Below are positions 1-8,833 of a stretch of 37,683 nt of DNA, in pieces. Made by a program: the position numbers and the translations under genes. The DNA is taken from contig CAIXEA010000161.1 in NCBI GenBank assembly GCA_903918315.1, positions 1 through 37,683 of the forward strand, in the 5' to 3' direction. Each line of letters starts with the position of its first letter. Positions within the stretch are counted from its first letter, which is position 1. The stretch comes from an uncultured Acetobacteraceae bacterium (GTDB lineage Bacteria > Pseudomonadota > Alphaproteobacteria > Acetobacterales > Acetobacteraceae). The notes below the pieces were generated by a model that saw only the letters and a list, made by a program, of their open reading frames with translations, was not told where the DNA came from and ran no database searches.

Positions 1-40
1 CAACCAGCGCCCAGTCGTCGTCCGTCATCCGTGTCAGCAT
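1..40 (-). CDS. 5' fragment of a gene cut by the window edge, possibly an IS transposase
   Basis: An ATG at 40 on the minus strand is preceded by AGGGAG at a good ribosome-binding distance and opens a frame that runs off the left edge. Only 13 residues are visible, MLTRMTDDDWALV. Starts of the type M-T-D-x-x-W-A-L-V are common at the N-terminus of IS5-type transposases, so this may be the start of an insertion sequence whose end lies between here and about position 90. That is inference from 13 residues; any other gene is possible. It reads away from polA in the same direction. Confidence 0.35.
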   Translation of the reverse strand, partial: MLTRMTDDDWALV

Positions 41-89
41 GGTCGGCTCCCTGAAACCGACCTCCTATGAGTCAGACAACAGAGCGCGC

Positions 90-123
90 CGGAATCCCCA
101 AAAATGGCATATCAGGGATTCCG
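90..123 (-). terminator. Stem-loop downstream of polA
   Basis: A perfect 9-bp inverted repeat, CGGAATCCC (90-98) and GGGATTCCG (115-123), with a 16-base loop lies 11 bases beyond the polA stop codon. There is no clear T-run after the stem on the minus strand, so it may be a Rho-dependent or RNA-stabilising hairpin rather than a classical intrinsic terminator. Confidence 0.5.
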
Positions 124-133
124 TCCACACGGC

Positions 134-2896
134 CTAATGCGCCTCGGCCCAGCTCTTCCCAATCCCGGTTTCCACCACCAGCGGCACCGACAGCGTCGCC
201 GCATGTGCCATCACATCGCGCAGCAGCGCGGCCAGAGCCTCGGCCTCGGCCTCCGGCGCCTCGAACAGCAATTCATCGTGGACCTGCAGCAGCATGCGGG
301 ACTTCAGCCCCGCCGCCGCCAAAGCCGCCGGCAGGCGCACCATCGCGCGCTTGATGATATCCGCCGCCCCGCCCTGCAACGGGGCGTTGATCGCCTGCCG
401 CTCCCCATAGGACCGCCGGGCCGGGTTCTTGTCCTGAATCCCCGCGATCCAGCACCGCCGACCAAACGGGGTCACGACATAGCCCTTCGCCTGCGCCTCT
501 TTGCGTGCCCGCTCCATATAGGCGCGGATTTCCGGGTAGCGCACAAAGTAACGATCAATATAGCCCTTCGCCTCCCCCGGCCCGATGCCGAGCTGGCGGC
601 CGAGGCCAAAGGCGCTGATGCCATAGATAATGCCAAAATTGATCGCCTTGGCGCGGCGGCGGGTCATGGAGTCCATCCCCGCCATCGGCACCCCGAACAC
701 TTCGGATGCGGTGCGGGCGTGAATATCCTCCCCGCGCGCGAAACTGTCCTTCAGCGCCGGGATATCCGCCACATGCGCCAGCAGCCGCAGCTCGATCTGG
801 GAGTAATCGGCGCTCACCAGCACATGCCCGGGTTCGGCGATGAAGGCGCGGCGGATGCGGCTGCCCTCCTCGGTGCGGATGGGGATGTTCTGCAGATTGG
901 GATCGGTTGACGACAACCGGCCGGTCGCGGCGATGGCCATGGCGAAGCTGGTATGGACGCGGCCGGTTTCGGGGTTGATCTGATCCACCAGCGCATCGGC
1001 ATAGGTGGATTTCAGTTTCGCCAGTTGCCGCCATTCCAGGATGCGCGACGGCAGCTCGTGCCCCTGATCCGCCAGGCCCTGCAGCACCGAGGAATCCGTC
1101 CCCCAGGCGCCGGTTTTCATCCGCTTGCCGCCCGGCAGCTTCATCTCGTCGAACAGTACTTCGCCCAATTGCTTCGGGCTGCCAACATTGAAGACGTGGC
1201 CGGCGAAGCGGTGGCAATCCGTCTCCATCACCGCCATGCGTTCGGCGAAATCCACCGACATGCGCTTGAGGTCGTCGGAATCGACCTTCACCCCCGCGCG
1301 CTCCATGTCGATCAGAACGGGGATGAGCCGCCGCTCGACCTGCTCATACAGCGCCAGCGACTGGTTCACCCGCAGCGTCGGCCGCAGAATGTTCCATAGC
1401 CGCAGCGTGACGTCGGCATCCTCCGCCGCGTACGCCGTCGCCCGATCAAAGGCGACCTGAGCAAACGGAATCCGGCTCCGCCCGGTCCCCGTCACCGAAT
1501 CATAGCTTATCGGCGTGTGCCCCAGATGCAGGGCGGACAGCTCGTCCATGCCATGGCCATGCAACCCGGCCTCCTGCGCATAGGACATCAGCATCGTGTC
1601 ATCAATCGGCCACGGCACGGGGAAACCAGCGCGGGTCAGCACCATCATGTCGAACTTGGCGTTCTGCAGGATCTTCAGAACGGACCTATCGGCGAACAGA
1701 GGTCCCAGAACCTCGATCGCGACGGCGGGGCGGAGTTGTTCGCCCAGCACCTCATGCCCCAGCGGCACGTAGCAGGCCCGGCCGTCTGCCGTGGCCATCG
1801 ACAGCCCAATCAGATGCGCGCGGGTGGCATCGAGCCCATCGGTTTCGGTATCCAGCGCGAACCGGCCCGCCGCCGCGGCTTCCGCCGCCCAGGCGCGCAA
1901 GGCCTCTTCGGTGGTCACGGTCTCATAAGGTCCGAAGCCGGACGCAGCCTGTGCCGCGCCACCCAGCCCCAGATCCCCCTGAGGCGGCGCTTCCATCGCC
2001 GCCGGTGCCGGGGCGGAGGCCGGAATCTCCAGCCCCAGCCGCGCGATCGTGCTGCGGAAGCCCTGTGCCTGCAGCCAGCCGACAAGCGCGGTCTTATCGG
2101 CGTCCTTCACCACCAGCGCCTCAATCGGCAGCGGCAGCGGCGCGTCGTCGCGCAGGCGGACCAGTTCGTAGGAAATGCGGGCCTTTTCGGCATGCTCGAT
2201 CAGCGAGTCGCGCCGCTTGGACGGCTTCATCGTTGGCGCGGCGGCCAGCACCGCCTCCAGCGTGCCGAATTCGTTGACCAGAGCGGCCGCGCCCTTGGGG
2301 CCGATACCGGGCACGCCGGGGACGTTGTCGGTGGAGTCGCCAATCAGCGCCTGCACCTCGATCATCTTCTCCGGGGCGACGCCGAATTTCTCCATCACCT
2401 CAGCGAGGCCGATGGGCTTCTTCTTCATCGGGTCCAGCATCGCGACGCCAGGCCGGATGAGCTGCATCAGGTCCTTGTCCGAGGACACGATGGTGGCGGT
2501 GCCGCCGATACCGGTGACCGCGGTGGCGTAGGCGGCGATGAGGTCGTCGGCCTCCCAGTCCGGCAGCTCGATCGCCGGCACGCCAAAGGCCTCCGTCGCC
2601 TCACGCACCAGCGCGAATTGCGGGATCAGATCCTCCGGCGCCGGCGGGCGATGCGCTTTGTACGCCTCGTACAGCCGGTTGCGGAAGGTGAAGCGCCCGG
2701 CATCGAAGATCACCGCGATATGCGTGCCGGTATGGTCCTTCAGCAACTGCGCGAGCATGTTGGTGAAGCCGAACACCGCATTGACCGGCGTGCCGTCCGG
2801 GCGGGTCATCGGCGGCAGCGCGTGATAGGCGCGGAAGATGAACCCCGACCCGTCGATCAGGACCAGACGCGGCGCATTGACCGCCGCGGCGACCAT
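134..2896 (-). CDS. polA: DNA polymerase I
   Basis: Full-length (920 residues) family A DNA polymerase for Okazaki-fragment processing and repair synthesis. The N-terminal 5' nuclease domain (about residues 10-290) shows DGSGFIFRAYHALPP, WEADDLIAAYA, SSDKDL and the helix-hairpin-helix GDSTDNVPGVPGIGPKGA. The 3'-5' exonuclease domain looks active: DTETDGLD near 347, NAKFD near 415 and YAAEDAD near 490 supply the acidic metal ligands. The polymerase domain has motif A DYSQIELRL (about 696), motif B RRRAKAINFGIIYG (about 747) and motif C QVHDELLFE (about 872). The start ATG at 2896 lies only 4 bases after the stop of the upstream zinc-finger gene and has no obvious Shine-Dalgarno sequence, so translation is probably coupled to that gene. 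Confidence 0.98.
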   Translation of the reverse strand: MVAAAVNAPRLVLIDGSGFIFRAYHALPPMTRPDGTPVNAVFGFTNMLAQLLKDHTGTHIAVIFDAGRFTFRNRLYEAYKAHRPPAPEDLIPQFALVREATEAFGVPAIELPDWEADDLIAAYATAVTGIGGTATIVSSDKDLMQLIRPGVAMLDPMKKKPIGLAEVMEKFGVAPEKMIEVQALIGDSTDNVPGVPGIGPKGAAALVNEFGTLEAVLAAAPTMKPSKRRDSLIEHAEKARISYELVRLRDDAPLPLPIEALVVKDADKTALVGWLQAQGFRSTIARLGLEIPASAPAPAAMEAPPQGDLGLGGAAQAASGFGPYETVTTEEALRAWAAEAAAAGRFALDTETDGLDATRAHLIGLSMATADGRACYVPLGHEVLGEQLRPAVAIEVLGPLFADRSVLKILQNAKFDMMVLTRAGFPVPWPIDDTMLMSYAQEAGLHGHGMDELSALHLGHTPISYDSVTGTGRSRIPFAQVAFDRATAYAAEDADVTLRLWNILRPTLRVNQSLALYEQVERRLIPVLIDMERAGVKVDSDDLKRMSVDFAERMAVMETDCHRFAGHVFNVGSPKQLGEVLFDEMKLPGGKRMKTGAWGTDSSVLQGLADQGHELPSRILEWRQLAKLKSTYADALVDQINPETGRVHTSFAMAIAATGRLSSTDPNLQNIPIRTEEGSRIRRAFIAEPGHVLVSADYSQIELRLLAHVADIPALKDSFARGEDIHARTASEVFGVPMAGMDSMTRRRAKAINFGIIYGISAFGLGRQLGIGPGEAKGYIDRYFVRYPEIRAYMERARKEAQAKGYVVTPFGRRCWIAGIQDKNPARRSYGERQAINAPLQGGAADIIKRAMVRLPAALAAAGLKSRMLLQVHDELLFEAPEAEAEALAALLRDVMAHAATLSVPLVVETGIGKSWAEAH

Positions 2897-2900
2897 GAGG

Positions 2901-3092
2901 TTAGTGTCCGGAGCCGTGGCCCGCTCCTGCGTTCAGCACATAGAGGCGCGAGCAATAGGGGCATACGACCTCCTGCCCCTCGATATGCAAATAGACGCGG
3001 GGATGGCCGAGCGCGGTATTGCCGCCATCGCAGGCGACGGTGCGGTCGTCCACGTGGATGACCTCGGTATGGGTGGCGGCGCCGTCGGGCAT
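2901..3092 (-). CDS. Small zinc-finger (zf-CHCC) protein
   Basis: A 63-residue protein with a C-x8-H-x13-C-x2-C zinc ligand pattern (C21, H30, C44, C47; core VVCPYCSRLYVL), typical of the zf-CHCC family. That family includes the accessory complex I subunit NDUFS6 and short alphaproteobacterial proteins. A longer open frame reaches 3368, but ATG 3092 is preferred: AGAGG sits 6 bases upstream and family members begin at about this point. It is the first gene of a two-gene operon with polA, whose ATG is 4 bases past this stop. A role in respiratory complex I assembly or Fe-S handling is family-level inference; nothing in the context supports a link to replication. Confidence 0.85.
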   Translation of the reverse strand: MPDGAATHTEVIHVDDRTVACDGGNTALGHPRVYLHIEGQEVVCPYCSRLYVLNAGAGHGSGH

Positions 3093-3171
3093 GGGGATCC
3101 TCTGCTGGTGCGGAAAGCGGCGCGAGCATAGCGTGAACGGGAATGCATTCAACCATGGTGCCCAGACTGAT

Positions 3172-4164
3172 ATGTTCGCGCGCTTAGGGCTCCTGCTGGC
3201 GATGCTGCTGGCGGGCTGCACCACGCAGCTGGCCCCGCCAGGACCACCAATCATGACTGAAACCGTGACCGACGATGCCTTCGTCATGCCCGATGGGGCC
3301 CGCCTGCCCTTCCGGTCCTGGCTGCCGGAGGGCGAGCCCACCGCCGTCATCCTGGCGCTGCACGGCATGAACGACAGCCGCGACGCCTGGGAATATCCAG
3401 CCCCCGCGTTCGCCCAGGCCGGATTCGCGGTCTTCGCCCCCGATCAACGCGGCTTTGGCGCCACCGCCTCCCGCGGCCTCTGGGCCGGGACCGAGGGCCT
3501 GGTCAACGACGCCCGCGCCATGGCCCGCCTGCTGCGGGCCCGCTATCCGCGATCCCGGCTGATCCTGATGGGGGAGAGCATGGGCGCCGCTGTCCTGATC
3601 TGCGCCGCCACATCGGACGCACCGCCGCCGGCCGATGGCTACGTCCTGATCGCCCCGGCGGTCTGGGGCCGGGCGAAGATGAACCCGTTCCTGCGCGCCT
3701 TGCTCTGGACCGCGGCAAAGACCGTGCCCGGCTGGCGGCTGACCGGCAGCGGCATGGTCCGCATACTGGCCTCCGACAACCGGGATGCATTGGTGCGTCT
3801 GTCCACCGACCCCCTGACGATTCACGGGACCCGGGTCGATGCCGTGCGGGGGCTGGTGGACCTGATGGACGCGGCCCTCGCGGCGGCGCCGTCATTTCGG
3901 GCGCCGGCATTGTTTCTTTATGGCGGCAAGGACCAACTGGTCCCGGCCCGCGCCACCGCCGCGACTTGGCGGGCCTTGGCGGACGGGCCAAGGACGCCCC
4001 TAACGCGCGCGTTCTATCCGGCGGGCTACCACCTGCTCCTGCGCGACAAAGGCCGCGCGGAGCCGATCGGCGACATCGTGACCTGGATCGCGCATCCCGA
4101 TTATGGCGGCTTGCGCTCGGGCGCGGACCAGGCCGCGCGCGCGTGGATCGCGGCCCAGCCCTGA
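3172..4164 (+). CDS. Alpha/beta hydrolase lipoprotein (monoacylglycerol lipase-like)
   Basis: A 330-residue serine hydrolase. The N-terminus is a lipoprotein signal ending in the lipobox L-A-G-C with Cys16, so the mature protein should be membrane-anchored and periplasm-facing. The catalytic triad is visible: nucleophile Ser136 in GESMG, Asp in LYGGKDQLVP, and His in AGYHLLLRD. The LHGMNDSRDAW and DQRGFGAT segments match the oxyanion region and loop of monoacylglycerol lipase/lysophospholipase-type hydrolases. ATG 3172 was chosen because it puts the lipobox at the right place; a GTG at 3133 is in frame but would bury the signal. The gene is divergent from the zinc-finger/polA operon and converges on the crotonase gene with only 6 bases between stop codons. 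The substrate is unknown. Confidence 0.88.
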   Translation: MFARLGLLLAMLLAGCTTQLAPPGPPIMTETVTDDAFVMPDGARLPFRSWLPEGEPTAVILALHGMNDSRDAWEYPAPAFAQAGFAVFAPDQRGFGATASRGLWAGTEGLVNDARAMARLLRARYPRSRLILMGESMGAAVLICAATSDAPPPADGYVLIAPAVWGRAKMNPFLRALLWTAAKTVPGWRLTGSGMVRILASDNRDALVRLSTDPLTIHGTRVDAVRGLVDLMDAALAAAPSFRAPALFLYGGKDQLVPARATAATWRALADGPRTPLTRAFYPAGYHLLLRDKGRAEPIGDIVTWIAHPDYGGLRSGADQAARAWIAAQP

Positions 4165-4170
4165 ATCCGC

Positions 4171-4950
4171 TCACGCCCCCGGCAGCGGCCGCCCCTTGCG
4201 GGCGATGAAGTCGGGAAAGGCGTTTTCGGCGCGGGCGCCTTGCATGACATGGGTGGTGTAATCCACCTCCGCCGCGTACTGGCCCGCCAGATCCTGGCCA
4301 AGCTGTTTCAGCATCAGCGCCTTGATCCCCATCACCGCGCCGCGATGGCTGCCGGCGATCAGCTTCGCCAGCCACATCGTCTTCGCGCGCAGCTCGGCGC
4401 GCGGCACGAGATGGTTGAGCAGGCCGATACGATAGGCTTCCTCGGCTTCGACGACCCGGGCGGAGAACAAGAGCTCTTTGGCCACCGGCCAGCCGACCTG
4501 ATTGGGGAGCGACCAGGTGCTGTTGATGCGGCCATAGGCGGCGGCGAGGAAGCGGAACTTCGTGCCCTCACACCCCACGCGCATGTCCATCGACGACGAC
4601 AAAACCCCCGCGCCGCCATAGGCCAGGCCGTTCATCATCCCGATCGTCGGCTTGGTGCAGGCGCCGACATCGAAAGCGGAATGGCCCGAGGTCATCGCCG
4701 CCTGTTGCTCCAGCGTATAGAGCTTGTCGTCGGCGCGCTGCTCGTGGATGTCGCCGCCAGCGGAGAAGGCTTTCTCGCCAGCGCCGGTAAAGACGATGCA
4801 GCCGACATCCGGGTCGGCTTCGAAGGCGTGCATGGCGTGGTGCATCTCGCGCACCAGCTGGCGGTTCATCGCGTTCAGCACATCGGGCCGGTTCAGCGTG
4901 ATGATGCCGACGCCGTCTTCGACCTCGGACAGGATGCATTCGTACGCCAT
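4171..4950 (-). CDS. Enoyl-CoA hydratase/isomerase (crotonase) family protein
   Basis: A 259-residue crotonase-fold protein. The first oxyanion-hole motif is clear (AFSAGGDIHEQRAD, matching the family A-F-x-A-G-x-D) and the second lies in GLAYGGAGVLSSSMD. Both glutamates used by true hydratases appear to be replaced: the GGGxE position reads GGAGV and the PE position of the following helix reads FLAAAYG. It may therefore not catalyse simple hydration. It has a perfect AGGAGG ribosome-binding site. It is the last gene of the operon with the methylcrotonoyl-CoA carboxylase genes, 35 bases after the biotin subunit. Context suggests the methylglutaconyl-CoA hydratase step or another acyl-CoA step of leucine breakdown, but the missing glutamates make that uncertain. 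Confidence 0.85.
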   Translation of the reverse strand: MAYECILSEVEDGVGIITLNRPDVLNAMNRQLVREMHHAMHAFEADPDVGCIVFTGAGEKAFSAGGDIHEQRADDKLYTLEQQAAMTSGHSAFDVGACTKPTIGMMNGLAYGGAGVLSSSMDMRVGCEGTKFRFLAAAYGRINSTWSLPNQVGWPVAKELLFSARVVEAEEAYRIGLLNHLVPRAELRAKTMWLAKLIAGSHRGAVMGIKALMLKQLGQDLAGQYAAEVDYTTHVMQGARAENAFPDFIARKGRPLPGA

Positions 4951-4985
4951 TGGGGTCCTCCTGGGGGTGATTGGCGGTCAGGCTG

Positions 4986-6980
4986 TCACGCCTCGCCGAA
5001 TGTGACCAGGACCTGGCCTTCCTGCACCGTCTCCCCGGCGGCGCAGGTCACGGATGCGACAACGCCATCGGCGGGGGCGGCGAGGCGGAAGACGGTCTTC
5101 ATCGCCTCCAGCACCACCAGAACTTGGCCCTTCGCCACGGTGTCGCCCACCGCGACATTCACCTGCGTCACCTGCCCGGGAATGGCGGCGATCAGCCTGT
5201 CGGCGCCGTCCTCGTCATCGTCGGACACAGCGACGGGGTCGAGCAGGCGCAGGCGCCAGGTCTCCCCATCCTGGCGCACCGCGCGAATTTCGCCGTCGCG
5301 CGTGACCGACAGCCGCTGGCGGGCGCCGTTCAGAACGATGTCGGTTTCCCCGTTCGCTGCGCGGGCGGCGAAGCCGGTGAACAGATGCTCACCAATCCCG
5401 AGCCGCCAGTTCGCCCCGGCGCGGGAGACATGGACGGGATGGGCGTCATCGCCGTCCTTGAAATCCAGCGTCCGGCGATGCACCGAATTGACCCACCAGC
5501 CATCGCTGGCATGCCAGGGCGAAGACGGGTCGCCGCTGGCGGCGGCGGTCACGGCGGCCTGTTCGGCCTCGGTCAGCAATTCGGCCAGCGCCAGCGCGGC
5601 GAGGACCTCCGCCGGCGGCGCGGACTGGCCGCACAACAGCGTGGCGCCTTCGCGCGCGATGAAGCCGGTGTCGATGCCACCGGCCTCGAAATCCGGATGC
5701 GCGGCGATGCGGCCGAGCAGATCGAGGTTGGTGACCACCCCGGACACGTCGCAGGCCGCCAGCGCGCGACGCAGCAACTGCAACGCGGCGGCGCGATCCG
5801 GCCCGTAGCAGATCAGCTTGGCCAGCATGGCGTCGTAATGGATCGACACCGCGTCGCCGGTGGCGAAGCCGGTATCGATGCGCACACCGTCCGCCGCCTC
5901 GGGCATGCGGAACAGGCCCAGACGGCCGATGGAGGGGGCGAAGTCGCGGGCGGGGTCTTCGGCGTAGATGCGGGCTTCGAAGGCGTGGCCGTTCAGGTCG
6001 ATCTGCTGCTGCATGGCGGGCAGCGGTTCTCCGGCGGCGACGCGCAACTGCCATTCGACCAGGTCGAAGCCGGTGATCATTTCGGTGACCGGATGCTCGA
6101 CCTGCAGGCGGGTGTTCATTTCCAGGAAGAAGAATCCGTGTTCGTCGGCCACGAATTCGACCGTACCCGCACCGGTGTAACCGACCGCCTGCGCCGCGGC
6201 GACGGCGGCGGCGCCCATGGCTTCGCGCTGCAGCGACGACAGGCCGGGGGCCGGGGCTTCCTCGATCACCTTCTGATGACGGCGCTGGGCGGAGCAGTCA
6301 CGCTCGAACAGATGCACCGCGTTACCCTGGGTGTCGGCGAAGATCTGCACCTCGATATGGCGGGGGCGTTGCAGATAGCGCTCGATCAGCACGCGGTCGT
6401 CGCCGAAGGACGACGCGCCCTCCTGCTTCGCGGACTCCAAAGCGGGGGCGAAATCGGCGGGGTCGGTGACCACCCGCATGCCGCGCCCGCCGCCGCCAGC
6501 GACCGCTTTGATGACCACGGGAAAGCCGATCCGCACGGCCTGGTCGGCCAGGAATTCGGGGTCCTGGTTGCCGCCGTGATAGCCGGGGAGCAGTGGGACG
6601 CCGGAGGCCTCCATCAGAGTCTTCGCCGCCGCTTTGGAGCCCATGGCGCGCATGGCGGAGGCCGGCGGGCCGATGAAGACGATCCCGGCTTCGGCGCAGG
6701 CATCGGCGAAGGCCGGGTTTTCCGACAGGAAGCCGTAGCCGGGATGGATCGCCTCGGCGCCGGATTGGCGGGCGGCCTCGATGATGCGGGCGATGTTCAG
6801 GTAGCTGTCGCGCGGCGGCGCGGCGCCGATGGGCAGGGCTTTGTCGGCGGCCTTCACGTGCAACGCGTTGGCGTCGGCGTCGGAGAAGACGGCCACGGTT
6901 TCGATACCCATGCGCCGCGCGGTGCGGGCGATGCGGCAGGCGATTTCGCCGCGGTTGGCGATCAGGATGGTGCGGAACAT
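4986..6980 (-). CDS. mccA: Methylcrotonoyl-CoA carboxylase, biotin-containing (alpha) subunit
   Basis: A 664-residue protein with the order biotin carboxylase, BT linker, biotinyl domain. The N-terminus FRTILIANRGEIACRI, the ATP-grasp glycine loop GGGGRGM and the catalytic stretch EMNTRLQVEHPVTE mark the carboxylase domain. The C-terminus carries the biotin site EAMKT with Lys628; most relatives have AMKM, so the residue after lysine is unusual but the biotinylated lysine is kept. An in-frame alternative start 13 codons upstream was rejected because family proteins begin at MFRTILIANRGE. It carboxylates biotin with bicarbonate and ATP. The carboxyltransferase encoded upstream then passes the carboxyl group to 3-methylcrotonyl-CoA in leucine degradation. 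Confidence 0.93.
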   Translation of the reverse strand: MFRTILIANRGEIACRIARTARRMGIETVAVFSDADANALHVKAADKALPIGAAPPRDSYLNIARIIEAARQSGAEAIHPGYGFLSENPAFADACAEAGIVFIGPPASAMRAMGSKAAAKTLMEASGVPLLPGYHGGNQDPEFLADQAVRIGFPVVIKAVAGGGGRGMRVVTDPADFAPALESAKQEGASSFGDDRVLIERYLQRPRHIEVQIFADTQGNAVHLFERDCSAQRRHQKVIEEAPAPGLSSLQREAMGAAAVAAAQAVGYTGAGTVEFVADEHGFFFLEMNTRLQVEHPVTEMITGFDLVEWQLRVAAGEPLPAMQQQIDLNGHAFEARIYAEDPARDFAPSIGRLGLFRMPEAADGVRIDTGFATGDAVSIHYDAMLAKLICYGPDRAAALQLLRRALAACDVSGVVTNLDLLGRIAAHPDFEAGGIDTGFIAREGATLLCGQSAPPAEVLAALALAELLTEAEQAAVTAAASGDPSSPWHASDGWWVNSVHRRTLDFKDGDDAHPVHVSRAGANWRLGIGEHLFTGFAARAANGETDIVLNGARQRLSVTRDGEIRAVRQDGETWRLRLLDPVAVSDDDEDGADRLIAAIPGQVTQVNVAVGDTVAKGQVLVVLEAMKTVFRLAAPADGVVASVTCAAGETVQEGQVLVTFGEA

Positions 6981-7030
6981 GGTCAGGTCCGTGCGGTTAT
7001 ATCGGCTTTGCGGTGGCACCGCTGCTTATC

Positions 7031-7108
7031 GTCATCCCCGAGTTTCTCCCGGGGACCCATCGCGGCATTGGCGGACACCTTGGTCCCCGGGACAAGCCCG
7101 GGGATGAC
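7031..7108. repeat. Long imperfect palindrome between the carboxylase subunit genes
   Basis: Two 27-base arms (7031-7057 and 7082-7108) are inverted copies with three mismatches; each starts GTCATCCCCG at its outer edge. The 24-base centre is not paired. Palindromes with GTCATCCCCGGG...CCCGGGGATGAC outer sequences occur as dispersed intergenic repeats in many alphaproteobacteria, so this is probably a member of such a family. It lies inside the operon, between the beta-subunit stop and the alpha-subunit start, and would form a strong RNA hairpin that could alter the ratio of the two subunits. Confidence 0.8.
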
Positions 7109-7133
7109 GCGGGTGCGGATATGCGCCGCATCG

Positions 7134-8714
7134 TCACATCCGGAACACGCCGAACCGCGTCGGTTCAATCGGCGCGTTCAACGCGGCCGATAGCGCGAGG
7201 CCCAACACCCGCCGGCTGTCGGCGGGGTCGATGATGCCGTCATCCCATAGCCGCGCCGTCGCATAATACGGATGCCCCTGCGTTTCGTACTGCGCCTTGA
7301 TAGGGGCCTTGAAGGCTTCCTCGGCTTCGGGGGACGGAAACGTCCCGCGCACGGTGGCCAGCACGCCGGCCGCCTGCTCCCCGCCCATCACCGAGATGCG
7401 CGCGTTCGGCCACATGAACAGGAAGCGCGGGTCATAGGCCCGGCCGCACATGCCGTAATTCCCGGCGCCATAGCTGCCGCCGATGATCAGGGTCAGCTTG
7501 GGCACCTTGGTGGTGGACACCGCCGTCACCAGCTTGGCGCCGTCCTTGGCGATGCCGCCGGATTCATATTTCCGCCCGACCATGAAACCGGCGATGTTTT
7601 GCAAAAACAACAGCGGGATGTTGCGCTGGCTGCACAATTCGATGAAATGCGCGCCTTTCAGTGAGGACTCGCTGAACAGGATCCCGTTATTGGCCACGAT
7701 CCCAATGGGCATCCCGTACAGATGCGCGAAGCCGCAGACCAGCGTCGTTCCATACAGGCGCTTGAACTCATCGAATTCGCTGCCATCGACCAGGCGGGTG
7801 ATCACCTCCCGCACGTCGTAGGGATTGCGCACGTCGCCGGGGATGACGCCGTAGAGCTCCGCCGGATCGTAATGCGGTTCGGCCGCCGGTTTCAGGGCCA
7901 AGGCGGGGCGTTTGCTCCGGTTCAGGCCCGATACGATACGGCGGCAGATCGCCAGCGCATGCCGATCATCGCGAGCGTAATGATCGACGACGCCGGAGGT
8001 GCGGGCATGGACGTCGGCGCCGCCGAGGTCTTCGGCCGACACGATCTCCCCGGTCGCGGCCTGAACCAGCGGCGGGCCGCCGAGGAAGATGGTGCCTTGC
8101 TTGCGGACGATGATGCTTTCATCGGACATCGCCGGGACATAGGCGCCGCCGGCGGTGCAGCTGCCCATGACGACGGCGATCTGCGGAATGCCCTCGGCCG
8201 ACATATTGGCCTGATTGAAGAAGATGCGGCCGAAATGTTCGCGATCCGGGAAGATCTCGTCCTGCATCGGCAGAAAGGCGCCGCCGGAATCGACCAGGTA
8301 AATGCAGGGCAGATTGTTCTTGCGCGCGATTTCCTGCGCACGAAGGTGCTTTTTGACCGTGACCGGAAAATAGGTGCCGCCCTTCACCGTGGCGTCATTG
8401 GCGACGATCACGCATTCCTGGCCCTGCACCCGGCCAATGCCGGTGACGATGCCGGCCGAGGGCACATCGCCGCCATACAGACCATGCGCGGCGAGTTGGG
8501 AGAATTCCAGGAACGGCGAACCGGGATCGATCAGCCCGGCGACACGTTCCCGCGGCAGGAGCTTACCCCGGGCAAGGTGGCGCTGACGGGCGGTGTCACC
8601 GCCGCCGCGTTCGGCCGCCTCGACCTGGGTCCGCAGATCGGCGGTCAAGGCCCGCATCGCGGCGGCGTTGGCGGCGAATTCATCCGAGCGGGTGTTGAGG
8701 TTGGAGCGCAGCAT
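7134..8714 (-). CDS. mccB: Methylcrotonoyl-CoA carboxylase, carboxyltransferase (beta) subunit
   Basis: A 526-residue carboxyltransferase that moves CO2 from biotin to 3-methylcrotonyl-CoA, forming 3-methylglutaconyl-CoA. Long stretches are diagnostic of MCC rather than propionyl- or acetyl-CoA carboxylase: [58 protein letters not shown] and [17 protein letters not shown]. The ATG at 8714 was chosen because family proteins begin close to the N-terminal [18 protein letters not shown]; the frame stays open further upstream through a non-ATG start. It is the first gene of the MCC operon. The isovaleryl-CoA dehydrogenase and HMG-CoA lyase genes often found with it are not in this window. Confidence 0.95.
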   Translation of the reverse strand: MLRSNLNTRSDEFAANAAAMRALTADLRTQVEAAERGGGDTARQRHLARGKLLPRERVAGLIDPGSPFLEFSQLAAHGLYGGDVPSAGIVTGIGRVQGQECVIVANDATVKGGTYFPVTVKKHLRAQEIARKNNLPCIYLVDSGGAFLPMQDEIFPDREHFGRIFFNQANMSAEGIPQIAVVMGSCTAGGAYVPAMSDESIIVRKQGTIFLGGPPLVQAATGEIVSAEDLGGADVHARTSGVVDHYARDDRHALAICRRIVSGLNRSKRPALALKPAAEPHYDPAELYGVIPGDVRNPYDVREVITRLVDGSEFDEFKRLYGTTLVCGFAHLYGMPIGIVANNGILFSESSLKGAHFIELCSQRNIPLLFLQNIAGFMVGRKYESGGIAKDGAKLVTAVSTTKVPKLTLIIGGSYGAGNYGMCGRAYDPRFLFMWPNARISVMGGEQAAGVLATVRGTFPSPEAEEAFKAPIKAQYETQGHPYYATARLWDDGIIDPADSRRVLGLALSAALNAPIEPTRFGVFRM

Positions 8715-8833
8715 GCTGGCCTGTCGGGTTGTGATGGCGCCCGAGGTGTATCGCCTGCGGCAGGCCAAGGCAAAGCCACCTGGCAACCGCTGTCAGTCAC
8801 GCCCCCAGACTCGTGACCGTGGGTTTGAAACGC

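Noticed and set aside
1517-3061. A long plus-strand open frame opposite polA
   Set aside because: It is the shadow of polA. Its translation is His/Arg/Gln-rich without motifs and it has no ribosome-binding site.
4971-7193. A 740-codon plus-strand frame opposite the biotin carboxylase gene
   Set aside because: Same cause: a stop-free complement of a GC-rich gene, with no recognisable domain.
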